In this document: piece by piece, positions 23,292 to 34,124 of the stretch
How the letters are laid out: every line of letters starts with the position of its first letter
Numbering within the stretch: the first letter of the stretch is position 1
Assembly (NCBI GenBank): GCA_018873225.1
Contig: JAEILZ010000009.1
Span: 2,533,501-2,597,500 of the forward strand
Source: [Phialemoniopsis] sp. UDSM-2020
Taxonomy: Eukaryota > Ascomycota > Sordariomycetes > Thyridiales > Thyridiaceae
Direction: 5' to 3'
Length of the DNA: 64,000 bases
The notes under the pieces: model-generated
What the model was told of the DNA's origin: nothing
What the model saw: only the letters and a program-made list of their open reading frames with translations
Databases searched by the model: none
Program-made: the position numbers and the translations under genes

Positions 23292-24296
23292 TCACTGTCT
23301 CCTTCTGTTGAACTTCATCACCTTGTCGGTCGGTGAGAGAGGTACAACGGGCTCATTTGCCTTCGACGATGCCCTGGTAGGGGTCATAGATATTCTCCTC
23401 AAGAACCTGTCGGTATGAGACAGAGGTTTGGCGGGCTCTGCGCTTTCGACAGGCTTTGCGCTCTCGGCAGACTCAACGCTCTCCATAGGCTGATCTCTCT
23501 TGACAGGCTCGACATCCTGCATAAGCTCATCGCTTTCGACATACTCAGGAAATGGGATCGTCTCAGCAGCTCCCAGAGTCGGACTGCTGGGGGTGGGTGA
23601 GGGAGTCTTCAAGACCTCCCAGGTAGGAGAGCGAGATCCGACAGGCTCAGCAGAGTCGAGACGGGCAGAAGGCGCAAGAACTGGACCGTTCTTTGTGGGC
23701 GTGGCAAAAGGGGTCCTCGGGCAATCCAATTCCGACAAATCACCAAGCGTCTTGTCGCTGTCGCTTGCAAAGTCATCGTTGCCATCCCATATTGTCTTCC
23801 ACTCCCAGACTGGCCCCAGGCTGTGCCAGTCAGAATTGCCCATTATGCTTTCGTCCCAGCACTTTTCGAACAAGGTCGTTTGCGCGCGTTCCAAGTCGTC
23901 GAAGTGATTCCACCAGTCGGGATAGATCATCGTCATGAAGTTTCTTCTGAGCGTCAACTCGAGGATATTCTTCTCTCTGAACTGGCCGTGGGAGGCTAGG
24001 TCGCTCCCTCGCAGCTCTACCATAAACATTTGCCATGTATTTTCCATCTTCTCGATGAAGGTCCCGCAGACGGGGCATTCGATCGGCCTCGCATTTGGGA
24101 TATCGTCGTCGTGTAGTTTGTCGGGGTCAAGCTCAAACCATTCGTTTTCCTGGTAGATAGAGGTGTCGCACGGATCCCGTGCCTCGACTACGCGCTTACA
24201 CCAATGAATGACTGTTCTATCCGCAATGGGAAGTATGTTGGTGTCCACGACGTGGTTGCATCTTTCCTATCGGGTTGTGCCGTAAAAGTAACACAT
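23292..24296 (-). pseudogene. Hypothetical protein gene interrupted by in-frame TAG near its start
   Basis: A 318-codon open stretch (24248-23292) has a CPVC pair (near residue 58), an acidic middle and a low-complexity Ser/Pro/Glu/Ala tail with imperfect ESAEPAKP-like repeats. No ATG opens it. Reading 5' in the same frame gives a natural start at 24296 (MCYFYGTTR), matching the MC-x2-Y starts of two neighbours, then TAG at 24269-24267, then ERCNHVVDTN. No intron-sized segment can remove the stop. I read it as a nonsense-interrupted gene. Alternatives are a sequencing error or use of a downstream ATG. Confidence 0.5.
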
Positions 24297-25213
24297 CTTG
24301 GCCAAGTGTTTGGTAGAGGCTCATGCAAGGAGGATATCGTTTATATCAATAGCACGAGCGATACACAACGGCTAGCAATGAAAGTATTGACCGGGACCTT
24401 GGTATTCCTGGAGCACGTTGACAAGGGTCAGCGATTACTTCAAAAATGATTGCCTCTTGATAAGGGATCACCACTCTGGCATACCCTGTTGAGTGGATGA
24501 GAAATGAATGGTTCTAGTCCAAGTCCGCAGTGCATGGATGATTGACATCAATGCAAATAGTCCAACCGTGCTGGCTGGGGAATGCTGGGTGGTGTCCAAA
24601 AATTGTGCTTGTGGATGTTTGTTGGATGGTGTAGAGGAATGAATGCCTGCACGGCACTGGAGGTGCGTAGGGGGCTTGGGGTATCGATGTTGAGCCCTGA
24701 ACCGCAAATGAGGTAGGGGCACAGCGTGTTCTGGCTGTTCGTCTGCTGTGTACCTAGGTAGGAAAGCATGAAGGTACTGGCTGATCGCAATGGGCGTTGA
24801 GACCGCCCCCAGAAGGTGCTCATGACTGCCATAACGCGTTCGGGAAGGGCAGGTCTGATGTAGACGGATTTGCTCTAGAGGGAGGTTACCTCTGGGGCGA
24901 TATGGGCGAATGGTGCCCTCCTGCTTCAAGGTACGTGACAGGAGCCGACATTTCGTGTGTTTTCAAACGTAGCTTTTTAACTACGACAGTCATCTCACTA
25001 TCCTGACCTCGAAGCATGTCAAACAAACATAATATCAGTGTTGAGTCTAAGAGAGAAACTTCAATGTTTGTCCTCTTCCCTTTCGATGCGGAGCACCTTT
25101 CAGAAAAGCGTACCCTTCGCCATCAAGTCCAAGCCGTCTGCCTCCAAGGTTCTGAACAGCAATCGCCTAGTCGGGACTGGAGAGAAAGAAGTATTGGCAA
25201 ATGCAAACACGCT
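24297..25213. other. Intergenic region, nothing recognised
   Basis: About 900 bp between two minus-strand genes. Only short frames without family features are present. Confidence 0.4.
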
Positions 25214-27601
25214 CTAGCTCGTTCTGATGTCAAAGTGCTTACCTCCTTCCACTTTCAACGACCGCTTCTCCACCTTCCCTGTTGGCGTCTTGTCGATGGC
25301 CTGCACGAACTCGATGACCGACGGCACCTGGAAGCGCGCCATTCGGCCCAGCGACCACCGCCAGAGACCTTCCTCGTCAATGGTGCTTTCCGGACGCACC
25401 TGCACAGCCACCTTGAGCTCTTCCTCGGTGCCCGACCCTAGCTGCGACGGGATGCCGTACGCCGCTGCCACAATCACATCGGGGTGCTGCAGGAACTCCT
25501 CCTCGACGTCGACAGCGCTTATGTTCTCACCACGCCGGCGGATGACGTCCTTCGCCCGGCCGATAAAGTAGACATTGCCGTCCTCATCCACACGGGCGAT
25601 GTCCCCAGTATGCAGCCAGAGACCCGCAAATGCCTGCGCCGTGCTCTCCGGGTTGTTGAAATAGCCTTTGAAGAACGCGTTGGGATTGTCACTCCGTAGT
25701 AATAGGTGGCCAGGGGTGTTAACCGGGACTTCCTCATCCTCGTCGTCCACGATGCGGAGCTGGTGGCCCTTGCGGAGCCTGCCGCAGGAGCCAGGCGGCA
25801 GGGGCCGGTCGGGATCTTGAAAGACCGGCAGGCTTGCCTCGACGCTACCGTAGAGGGTTATCAGGCGGTGGCCGAACCTTTCTTCGTACTCTTTCCCGAA
25901 TTGGGGAATGGGTACGCCCCATGCGAGGCGCACGTTATGGTCACGATCGCGATCCGTAGGCGTCTGCTTGTACGTCAACGCCAGGGTCGCGCCCATAAAG
26001 TCGTAGACAGTGGCCTTGGCGGCGCGGATCTCGTCCCAGAAGCGGCTTGCCGAGAAGCGAGGAGACAATGCAGCAACTGCGCCGAGGAGGATGGCAGGGA
26101 TGACTGTCAAAGCGGTAGCGTCGGCGTGGAAGAGAGGGAAGGGGCAGTACAGAACGTCATCTGACCGTAGACCACATCCATCCATGAGAACCTGTGCTTG
26201 TAGGATGAAGTACTCATGTGAAAGGACACAAGGCTTTGACTTGCCCGTGCTGCCGCTTGTGTAGAGAAACGCAGAAGTTGTGGATGCCTTGACTGGAACG
26301 GGGGTAGTGACCGGCGTACCCGCTTGCAGGAGTGCCGAGAAAGTCTTAGTAACCGTGCTCTCGCCGTTGACGGTACTGGGTCCTGACTTGATATACACCG
26401 AAGCTTCATCGACCACAGCCAGTTGCTTGAGTTCAGGCCACAACTCTGCATCTACGACGGTAAACGTGGGTTGAGCAGCCTCAATGACATGCCTCAAAGT
26501 CACGGATTTGAGTTCCGTGTTGATCGGTACCCAGACCGCGCCTAGCCTGTTTGCAGCTAGCCAGTAACACACCATCTCGACGCTGTTCCTCATCATCGCC
26601 ATCACCCTGTCGCCCTCCATAACGCCAGAGTGGCGGAGACCTCCAGAAAGTCTGCTGATCATAGCGTCAAACTCGAGGAAAGTCAAGTCCTGACCAGCGA
26701 AACGGAGGAACGTCCGATCTGGGAAGTCTTGCACAGCTCGAGTCCAAGCAGAGTTGATGTCTCGGATGGCCGGCTTGTGAACGCCATTTACGGAATTGCC
26801 ATTGATAGTTGGTGCGGATTGAGGGGGGGCTTTCCGCGCAGCGAAGTCGGTGAATGCTTTGTTGGCATCACTCTGCGCGAAACAGTAGCTGGCGACGTTT
26901 ACTTCGTCCTGGAGACATGCCTCCATGTTCACGAAGACTGAACGCTCCAGCGATGTCTTTGATGATGCTAGCGCAATGGCGGGCAGCTTTGACAGCTGCT
27001 CAGCCAGCTCCATGGCGCGGCCCTTGGGATCATCGTGCAGCTCGCTGAGCATGCCGAGCTTCAATGCCTCTTCCGCACCAACCCATCGGCCAGTGAGCAG
27101 AAGCTCCTTCGCTTTCAACAGGCCGACAAGGTGCACGATGCGCATGGTGATCCCTCCCGTGGCGGCATGGCCGATCGGCACTTCAGGAAATCGGAACCGC
27201 GCGCCGGGGCCACCGATGACGAAGTCGGCAGCGAGCGCCACCTCGGCACCGCCGCCGATGGCGAAGCCCTGCACCGCAGAGATGACGATGGCCTGCGCGG
27301 AGGACGTTAAGCGCGTGATGTCCTGCAGCTTGTCGAACGACTCGCGCAACTCAGCCGGGGTGCCTGTCCGGGGTGCCAACGTCTGCTTCAAGTCTTCGCC
27401 CGCGCAGAAGGACCTGGCGCCAGCGCCCTCGAGGACGATGATGCGAGCGCGAGCATTTTCTCGCAGCGCATCGACCAATCCTCCGAGGAGATCGACATTG
27501 AGGGCATTCAAGGCTTTGGGCCGGTTCAAGGTGATTTTCACAATGCCGTTGTCGAGCTTGTCGACGAGCACGGGTTGGCTGTCCATCTTGGATGAATGCA
27601 A
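25214..27601 (-). CDS. Enoyl-CoA hydratase / acyl-CoA ligase fusion protein
   Basis: Intronless 795-residue bifunctional protein. Residues 8-255 are a crotonase (enoyl-CoA hydratase/isomerase) domain: AGEDL at 67-71, IGGGAE with Glu120, and FPEVPIG with Glu140, the 20-residue-spaced catalytic pair of hydratases. A Ser/Asn/Pro linker (about 258-280) leads to an adenylate-forming ligase: P-loop YTSGSTGKSK (447-456), LYGSVEA (583-589), LHTGDIA (663-669), RRRGENIS (688-695) and catalytic Lys776 in PTGKVEK. Such a pair would activate an acid to its CoA thioester and hydrate the enoyl product, as CaiC/CaiD do for carnitine or Fcs/Ech for ferulate. It is divergent from a thioesterase. Start is at 27601, or the ATG 15 bp downstream. 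Confidence 0.93.
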   Translation of the reverse strand: MHSSKMDSQPVLVDKLDNGIVKITLNRPKALNALNVDLLGGLVDALRENARARIIVLEGAGARSFCAGEDLKQTLAPRTGTPAELRESFDKLQDITRLTSSAQAIVISAVQGFAIGGGAEVALAADFVIGGPGARFRFPEVPIGHAATGGITMRIVHLVGLLKAKELLLTGRWVGAEEALKLGMLSELHDDPKGRAMELAEQLSKLPAIALASSKTSLERSVFVNMEACLQDEVNVASYCFAQSDANKAFTDFAARKAPPQSAPTINGNSVNGVHKPAIRDINSAWTRAVQDFPDRTFLRFAGQDLTFLEFDAMISRLSGGLRHSGVMEGDRVMAMMRNSVEMVCYWLAANRLGAVWVPINTELKSVTLRHVIEAAQPTFTVVDAELWPELKQLAVVDEASVYIKSGPSTVNGESTVTKTFSALLQAGTPVTTPVPVKASTTSAFLYTSGSTGKSKPCVLSHEYFILQAQVLMDGCGLRSDDVLYCPFPLFHADATALTVIPAILLGAVAALSPRFSASRFWDEIRAAKATVYDFMGATLALTYKQTPTDRDRDHNVRLAWGVPIPQFGKEYEERFGHRLITLYGSVEASLPVFQDPDRPLPPGSCGRLRKGHQLRIVDDEDEEVPVNTPGHLLLRSDNPNAFFKGYFNNPESTAQAFAGLWLHTGDIARVDEDGNVYFIGRAKDVIRRRGENISAVDVEEEFLQHPDVIVAAAYGIPSQLGSGTEEELKVAVQVRPESTIDEEGLWRWSLGRMARFQVPSVIEFVQAIDKTPTGKVEKRSLKVEGGKHFDIRTS

Positions 27602-28259
27602 GGACTAACTACCGGGCAGAGAAGTTGATCTTGATGCTGAATGATGATATCGATGGTCAACTGTCACAGCGCAGATGAGCAAGTACTCGTTATAACTTGA
27701 AGCAACATCGTGCATGCAATTCCGTGGCCCATGGGCAGTCTCGGCACAAAGGCCATCCTTTGGGCAAGTTACAGCGATATCATGGACTCACAGGGCGTGC
27801 TAGACTAGCTTTGGGGAACCCTGCCGATCCCCAATCGCTCGGGCATCCCGCTAGTCTTGGAAGATATGTCCTGGCAATCCATCCCGAGCGGGGGATGTTG
27901 TGGGGGAAGCGGACCCGAACCATGCAGATCGGTATGGGTTGCCCATGACCTGGGTTCTCCGCTCGTTAGCGCAACAGGGATTCTTTCTTTGACGGCATTG
28001 TCTGCTTCGGGATAACATGAAAGTGTTTCACATCAAAACATTACAGTCTACATCTTATCTAGCAGCATTAAACGAATGTTTCTCTATTACCTAATGGCAG
28101 TAGATACGCTGGCAATCTTTCCCGAAGGCAGAACAGTGACTCAACTCAAGAAGAATGCCCTTGGCTTCATTTAAGCCATGGTTTCATCAAGCAAGATCAG
28201 CCAAAGGAGATCGATAACGCTACCTTCAGCATTCTGCATCGTACTGTCCGAGCCGCATT
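27602..28259. promoter_or_regulatory. Divergent promoter between fusion gene and thioesterase
   Basis: A 658-bp spacer between two head-to-head metabolic genes, likely a shared promoter. No coding sequence is convincing. Confidence 0.5.
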
Positions 28260-28865
28260 ATGTCGGCTCAACTCGGCTCGTCCCGGGGTTCTGCTCCGAC
28301 AGAATCCAACAACGGCCTACTCGATGATAACGAGATCTTGAGGTCGGCTGTCTTGCAGCATGCCGCCTCGAAAGACCACAGAGAGAACCCCGCTGTCAAA
28401 GAAAGCCGAGCTGTCTTGAACTTCCCAGAAGAGGATCTTCCATTCAACCTGACATGCACAACACTCACGCAACCCGACATGATCTTCGGACGTCCTTACG
28501 TGTTCGCCGATGACGATGCCGGTTCAGTCATTGCCTTCTACAGGCTTGGAAAGAAACTTGCCGGTCACAAGGGCATTGTTCACGGAGGACTGCCCGCCGT
28601 TCTCTTGGACGAGGTCATGGGGCGTGCCTGCTTCCCTCGACTGCCGGGCAAGATCGCCGTAACCGCCAGTCTCGAGCTGAAGTACAAGAATCCGACCTAC
28701 GTCGAAAGTGTCATAGTCATCAAGGCCAGCACGAGGGATATTCAAGGTCGGAAAGCCTGGGTGGACGCAGTCGTGGAGGATGCTGCGGATGGTCGGACGC
28801 TTGTCGAAGCTACGGCGTTGTACATCGAGCCGAAATGGTCCGCGCAGATGCCAAAGGTCTTGTAG
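28260..28865 (+). CDS. Hotdog-fold acyl-CoA thioesterase (PaaI/4HBT type)
   Basis: Single-exon 201-residue protein. The hotdog helix carries HKGIVHGGLPAVLLDEVMG (about 103-121), the HGG-x(6)-D/E signature of PaaI/4HBT thioesterases, followed by strands ASLELKYKNPTYVESVIVIKA. It should hydrolyse acyl- or aryl-CoA thioesters in cytosol or mitochondrion. It is divergent from the hydratase-ligase fusion, so it probably recycles CoA from the same pathway. No targeting signal is clear. Confidence 0.87.
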   Translation: MSAQLGSSRGSAPTESNNGLLDDNEILRSAVLQHAASKDHRENPAVKESRAVLNFPEEDLPFNLTCTTLTQPDMIFGRPYVFADDDAGSVIAFYRLGKKLAGHKGIVHGGLPAVLLDEVMGRACFPRLPGKIAVTASLELKYKNPTYVESVIVIKASTRDIQGRKAWVDAVVEDAADGRTLVEATALYIEPKWSAQMPKVL

Positions 28866-28901
28866 ATGGATCGAAGGGGCTTTGGACGTAATTCATATAT
28901 C

Positions 28902-30900
28902 CTATACTATCAAAACATCGCAGTCAAGTTCTCGCATGACTTGTCGCCAATCAACAATGACTAAGCCACGATCTAGACCAGACTCTCTGGCCTGCACGTC
29001 CCTTCTCTGCCACACCTCTTTCAGAACCTTTTCAAGTGCATTCCTACTCCCGACACCAAACGACGTAGCACAATCGAGCCATGTCCTGGCACTGACGAGG
29101 TCTTCCTCTGTGTATGCTTCAGCAGCAGCGATAAACGCAGGCCAGATAGAGAAGTTGCCACTGCAAGATGCAAAGAATGAGGACACCTCCTCGAATGTCT
29201 TGCCGACGTACTGCTTGACCGCTAACGGCGGAACATCAAGTGCGGTGCGGTAGAGGTAGATATAAGTTGCGTAGAGGAAGGCTTTGGCCTGCGATGTCTC
29301 CTCAGGTGGTGGTTGTGTCGTGCTTTGGACGAGGGCAAGGTCGTCAGCGTCCTGGATTTGTAGGGATGCGCAAAAGTCGGCCTCCTCAAACGATCTCCGG
29401 CAGCAATTCAGGGTGGAGAGAACCCGCTGTAGTAGATCGTCTGCCGTTTCTCTGAACAGGTTCTGGTATTTCCTCCTCCGGAAATCTGTGATTTGTGCGA
29501 TACAGGACAGGATAGACCTGGGCGCTCCGATTGTGAAGCCGAACTCGGGTGTGGATGATATGGATGTTGCAAGAACCAAGCTCGTACTAGGCTCTTCATT
29601 GGCGTCGTCCAGTCCGTCTTCTTGTACATCGTCTGTTGCTGATGTTTCACCTACAATTCGAATGATCCTCAGACTCTGTAGTGAGACGCACGCCAAGTCG
29701 GTTGAGTGCCATGGCGCGGAGTGTTGATGTCTTTCTAATAGCCTCCATGCACCCCGGACATGGTGCCACCAATTTCGTGACGCGCCGCTATAAATCTGGA
29801 TGTGGTCAGGTCAGCCAAGTGCTAATCAGCAAAGGTTACGCTTAGTGGGTATTTACTTCAGCAAACATTAAAGCCATAATGGATGCAAGCATGTAGGAGA
29901 AGTCATTAGTGTCAGAGCCTAGTCGAGGTAGTAGCTGTTGAATAGCCGAGTTGTAATGAACAGCAGCATTCTCCCACATCTTCTCATCATGGCCTCGTAG
30001 ATTTGCAATATTGAAAGCCGAATGTGCGAGTATAGCTCTGTAGAGTGCGGCATGCTCGGTGGAGGAGTTCTGGATGGCAACAGCCGGGTAGTCGGATTTC
30101 CATGGATTTCGTCGGTGTTGATATGGGAGCATCAGCGCCCCCACATGTGTCACATAGTGATGGAAGAGAAACTGCTCTTGCTGAGGTATATCGGGGAAGG
30201 AGATAGGTGCCCGATGTACAAGCTCCAGAGTCCGTTCTGGCTCCTGCGAAAGGGTATCATCGAGAGGGAAGACCGAAAAAGGACTGTGGCGTGTGGACAC
30301 CCAGGCTGAATGTGCCGTTGTTTTCTCTTCCCCATCTTCGCTGTCACATTCGGATATCAGGAAGTCCACAACGTCGGAATCAAGTGTAGGAAAGCCTTTC
30401 CAGGTCATTTCTGAATCATTAACATTAGCTGATAAACATAACAAGACAGAAAGCAAGGCTGAAGGTCCCAGGCCAAATCATAACATGTGACTAAAAGAAT
30501 CATCATTGGTTGTGCCAAACAAGGGTCAACATACCGATTTGAAGCGCTCGACGCCCATTCGACTGATACGGTTGTTCCTCGCCATTGTTGCTGACCCAGA
30601 TGAAACTCGCGCCATAGCCCGGACACTGAACGCCGAGGCGTCTGCATGCCGAACACTCGGGCTTGGTCTCGTCACACTGCAGTACGTTAGCGCGTCTGGT
30701 TCTGTTCCCTATCTCCAGAAGCGAGGTACATGGGGATCAGAACTCGCCTTAACCTTCCTGGCTCGACATTTTGAGCAGCCCTATCAGAAGTCACAGTTAC
30801 CAACTATCCGTCGATATCCCGTGATAAGCGAGGGGAAGCGGGGTGGGATGCTTTCGCGAGATCTGCGTACAGTGAAAGTCCGATCGCGCCGTCGACCCAT
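28902..30900 (-). CDS. Zn2Cys6 transcription factor
   Basis: Predicted 550-residue regulator. Exons 30900-30871, 30780-30748, 30676-30535, 30410-29857 and 29795-28902 join in phase. The binuclear zinc cluster is built from exons 2 and 3: Cys12, 15, 22, 29, 32 and 39 (C-x2-C-x6-C-x6-C-x2-C-x6-C). The intron between them has a GC donor (GCGAGT), the only choice that gives x6 spacing. The rest matches the fungal TF tail family, with EHAALYRAILAHSAFNIANL and NWWHHVRGAWRLLERH. It is the likely local regulator of the fusion gene and thioesterase, by position only. Confidence 0.85.
30677..30747 (-). other. GC-AG intron inside the zinc-cluster coding sequence
   Basis: The 71-nt intron begins GCGAGT and ends CTGCAG. 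The alternative GT donor four bases upstream (GTTAAG) would shorten the C-x6-C loop to four residues and break the zinc cluster, so the GC donor is favoured. Confidence 0.75.
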
Positions 30901-31891
30901 GGGATGATATCTCTCTTGCTGAGGTGCCTCTCGGTGTAAGTTCCCTCTGTCTCCTTGTCGGGTTTCAATCCAGGTCCTCGGAGATGGGCATCTCCACATG
31001 GGCTGGAAGCTGCAGCTGGCAGATGTGCGGGGTCGTCGCCGATGTAGTGAATGGGAGTTGGAGAAGGCAAGATATATTCAAGGGTATCATATGCACAAGA
31101 AGCGTCAGACTGGGAGTCAATGCGAATGAGGCTTGAAGATGAGGGGCAAGGCCGCGTCCGTCGGGATAAATTCCCAATCACTTGGGTCCCGTGATAAGAC
31201 GCCGTCGCTCGGCATAAGCTGCCCACCCTCCTGAATCAAGTATCGCCTCATCTGCTAGCCCCAAAACTAACATGCCCCCACGCATGCTAGTCACGAATCG
31301 ATTGGTCGCGATGAATTTCCTGCTTGTCCTATTTGGTTTAAGCACGTCCCGAAACGAGAGTGTAGACAGAACGTCTCCGGTAAAGATTAAGCAGCAACGC
31401 CTCGGAACTCCTCCAGATATCAAGTAGACGCTAACTCAGAGGTGGGAAACCAAGCGAGACGAAGCTCTGTCCCTCATCATGGGGTGATTGTGAACTTTCT
31501 GGGCTGGTCTTGTGATCTATTCCGGACGAAGTACAAACCGCTCCAAATATGCTATCTTTTGGGGAGGCCTTGGTCGATTCCTTGGCTAGCTTAGCCTCAG
31601 ATAAGCCCCTTTGAATCTGGGGTAGAGCCTTCACTCCGCACTTCTTCTTCCTGTGAGCTGTACAGATTGAGCTTCCCAGGGTGTGGTGACGTTCGTACTT
31701 ATCAAGAGTTGCCCGCCTCCCGGAAGTCGCAATCGTCTCATACCGCTTGAAGGTATTGCAACGCATAATGCACATTTAAACCCTCCTTGTTTCCTCCCTT
31801 TTAGTCACGTCAAATCTGCCCTCGACATATTTCAACCCATCATTCTTATTGCCAACCCTTCTTTCCCAAATACCGGCAGGTTTCTATCGCT
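30901..31891. other. Divergent intergenic region
   Basis: About 990 bp between the Zn2Cys6 gene and the amino-acid permease. No gene supported; several short frames lack features. A pyrimidine-rich stretch (31770-31870) precedes the permease start. Confidence 0.4.
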
Positions 31892-34124
31892 ATGGGTCAA
31901 CAAGAACTTTCTTCCAGCCAGGAGGGCTGCCCAACCAATGATCAGGAGATGCAAGACTCTGCATCATACCGGCTAGGTCGACTTGAGAGCAGATACGGCC
32001 ATGTCAACCGACGGTACGGTCTACACCTTTCTCTTCTCCAAGGTGTCTATCTAATGATTCTATAGACTTAAGAGTCGCCATATCCAGTTTATGGCTCTCG
32101 GTGAGTTTGAAGTCCAAAGCTTATCAGCTGCGTGTTCAAACGTTTCATCGGTTTATGGCTAACCTATTTGTGCACATTGCCAGGTGGTACTATTGGAACA
32201 AGTCTCTTCCTCGGCATCGGATCATCATTGGCCAAAGCAGGTCCGCTTAGCCTTTTCCTTGGTTTCGCTATTGTAGGCGTCTTTGTGTATGGCATGATGC
32301 TTTCACTGGGTGAGATGGCGACATGGCTTCCTATTCCCGGTGCCATACCCCAGTTCTGTTCTCGCTATGTCGATGATGCTTTGGGATTTGCCGTCGGATG
32401 GAATGTGAGTGAATCATACAATTGCTCTTTCGTACTGCCATGTACTGACTCTGTGCTGCACAACAGAACTGGTACTTTTGCTCCATCGTCGTCTGCCTCG
32501 AGATTAGTGCCGCAGCCATCTTGATAGATTACTGGCCTGGAGCCAGGTCAATCTCGGTAAGTCTCTCCAGCACTGTCACAGATTCACTCTATCATCACGA
32601 GAAAATGCTAAAGATCCATCGACCTAGCCCGCCGTGTGGATAACTATAATCATCATCGTGCTCCTACTTCTCAACACTATGGCCGTGGGTGTTTACGGCG
32701 AGGCCGAGTTCTGCTTCGCCTCGATCAAACTCGTAACGATTGTCGGACTTCTCATACTATCATTCATTATCATCGTCGGCGGTGGTCCAAATCATGACCG
32801 GGTGGGGTTTAGATTTTGGAATAACCCAGGAGGTACCTCTCCCTTCGCCACTTTGATCCTACTACATAGAACGCAATCTAATCAGCGACTTCTAGCCATG
32901 AACGAGCTGGCGCCTGCTACCGGTGCGACAGGTAGATTCCTTGGCTTCTTCTCAGTCCTGGTCTACGCAGCTTTCACTTTCGCCGGCGTTGAGATGCTCG
33001 CAGCGGCCGGCGGTGAGACCGAAGACCCTCGAAGAAACATTCCTAAAGCCGTACGCCGCGTCATCTACCGTATTGTAGCTTTCTACGTTCTAGGAACTAT
33101 TGCCATTGGCTGCATCGTGGCCTCAAATGACAAGAACCTCCTGGGTGCCCAGGCCGAGGGAGCGCCCGGTGCGGCACAGTCGCCCTGGGTCATAGGCATC
33201 ACAAACGCCGGCATTGGTGTCCTGCCTCACATCATCAACGCTGTCATCTTGACTTCGGCTATCTCTTCTGGCAATGCATTCTTGTACACCGGCAGCCGGT
33301 ACCTGTACGGACTCGCCCAAAACGGCCAGGCACCCAGGTTCCTGCTTTACTGTACCAAGATGTAAGGCTCCTCCATGCACTTTGTCTTTTCAAGACACAA
33401 TTTCGCTAACCTGTCTGTCCAGGGGTGTACCCATCTACAGTGTTCTAGTAACAGCCTCTGTTTCTTTGTTGACATACATGACTGTATCGGTGGCCGGTTC
33501 GACGGTCTTCCTTTGGGTACGTACAATGACCATCATATCCGCGACGACACCATCGCTGATACTGCTGCCAAGTTTGCCAACCTCACCACTGTGGCAAGTC
33601 TCTTGACTTGGATCTCAATCTGCTTTGCTTTCGTGCGGTACCACAAAGCTCAGCAGGTTCAGGGTCGGGCCGATGAGAACCATTGGTTTCGTAGCCCTTT
33701 TCAGCCAGGCTTGGCATGGGCTACTATTATATTCTTCTGCATTGTGCTCTTTTTCAACGGCTTCGAGGTCTTCTTGAAGGGCAACTGGGACGTCAGCAGC
33801 TTTTTGGTCTCTTATATCGGCCTGCCGTAAGTCGCATTTCACTCATCTCAAGGCTTCAGCACCACAAGGACTGGCGATTGACACGACACAACAGGATCTT
33901 TCTTTGTTTCTTTGCCTTCTGGAAGGTGGTCAAGAAAACCAAGATGCACCCGCTCAAGCATATTGACCTTGACTCCGGGAAGGCTGAGATTGATGCTTTG
34001 GAGGAGACATGGGTCGAACGAAAACCAAGAAACATCTTTGAAAAGGTACGCTACAGTCCACAAATGAGAGAACACGTTCAGCTAACCGCGGTGTCACTTC
34101 AAGGTCTGGTTCGTCATTGCATAA
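31892..34124 (+). CDS. Amino-acid permease (YAT/APC family)
   Basis: Predicted 552-residue plasma-membrane permease. Ten exons (31892-32013, 32066-32100, 32184-32404, 32467-32556, 32628-32832, 32896-33361, 33423-33516, 33573-33826, 33895-34045, 34104-34124) keep phase throughout. Signatures are RHIQFMALGGTIGTSLFLG in helix 1, SLGEMATWLPIPGAIPQF in helix 2-3, AFTFAGVEMLAAAGGETEDP in the helix-5/6 region, and SRYLYGLAQNGQAPRF in helix 8-9. The cytosolic tail ends with a seven-codon last exon. Closest in pattern to fungal dicarboxylic/general amino-acid permeases; exact substrate unknown. Confidence 0.9.

Noticed and set aside
24468..24929. 153-codon minus-strand frame upstream of the interrupted gene
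   Set aside because: His/Pro/Thr-rich chance frame with no start context or family.
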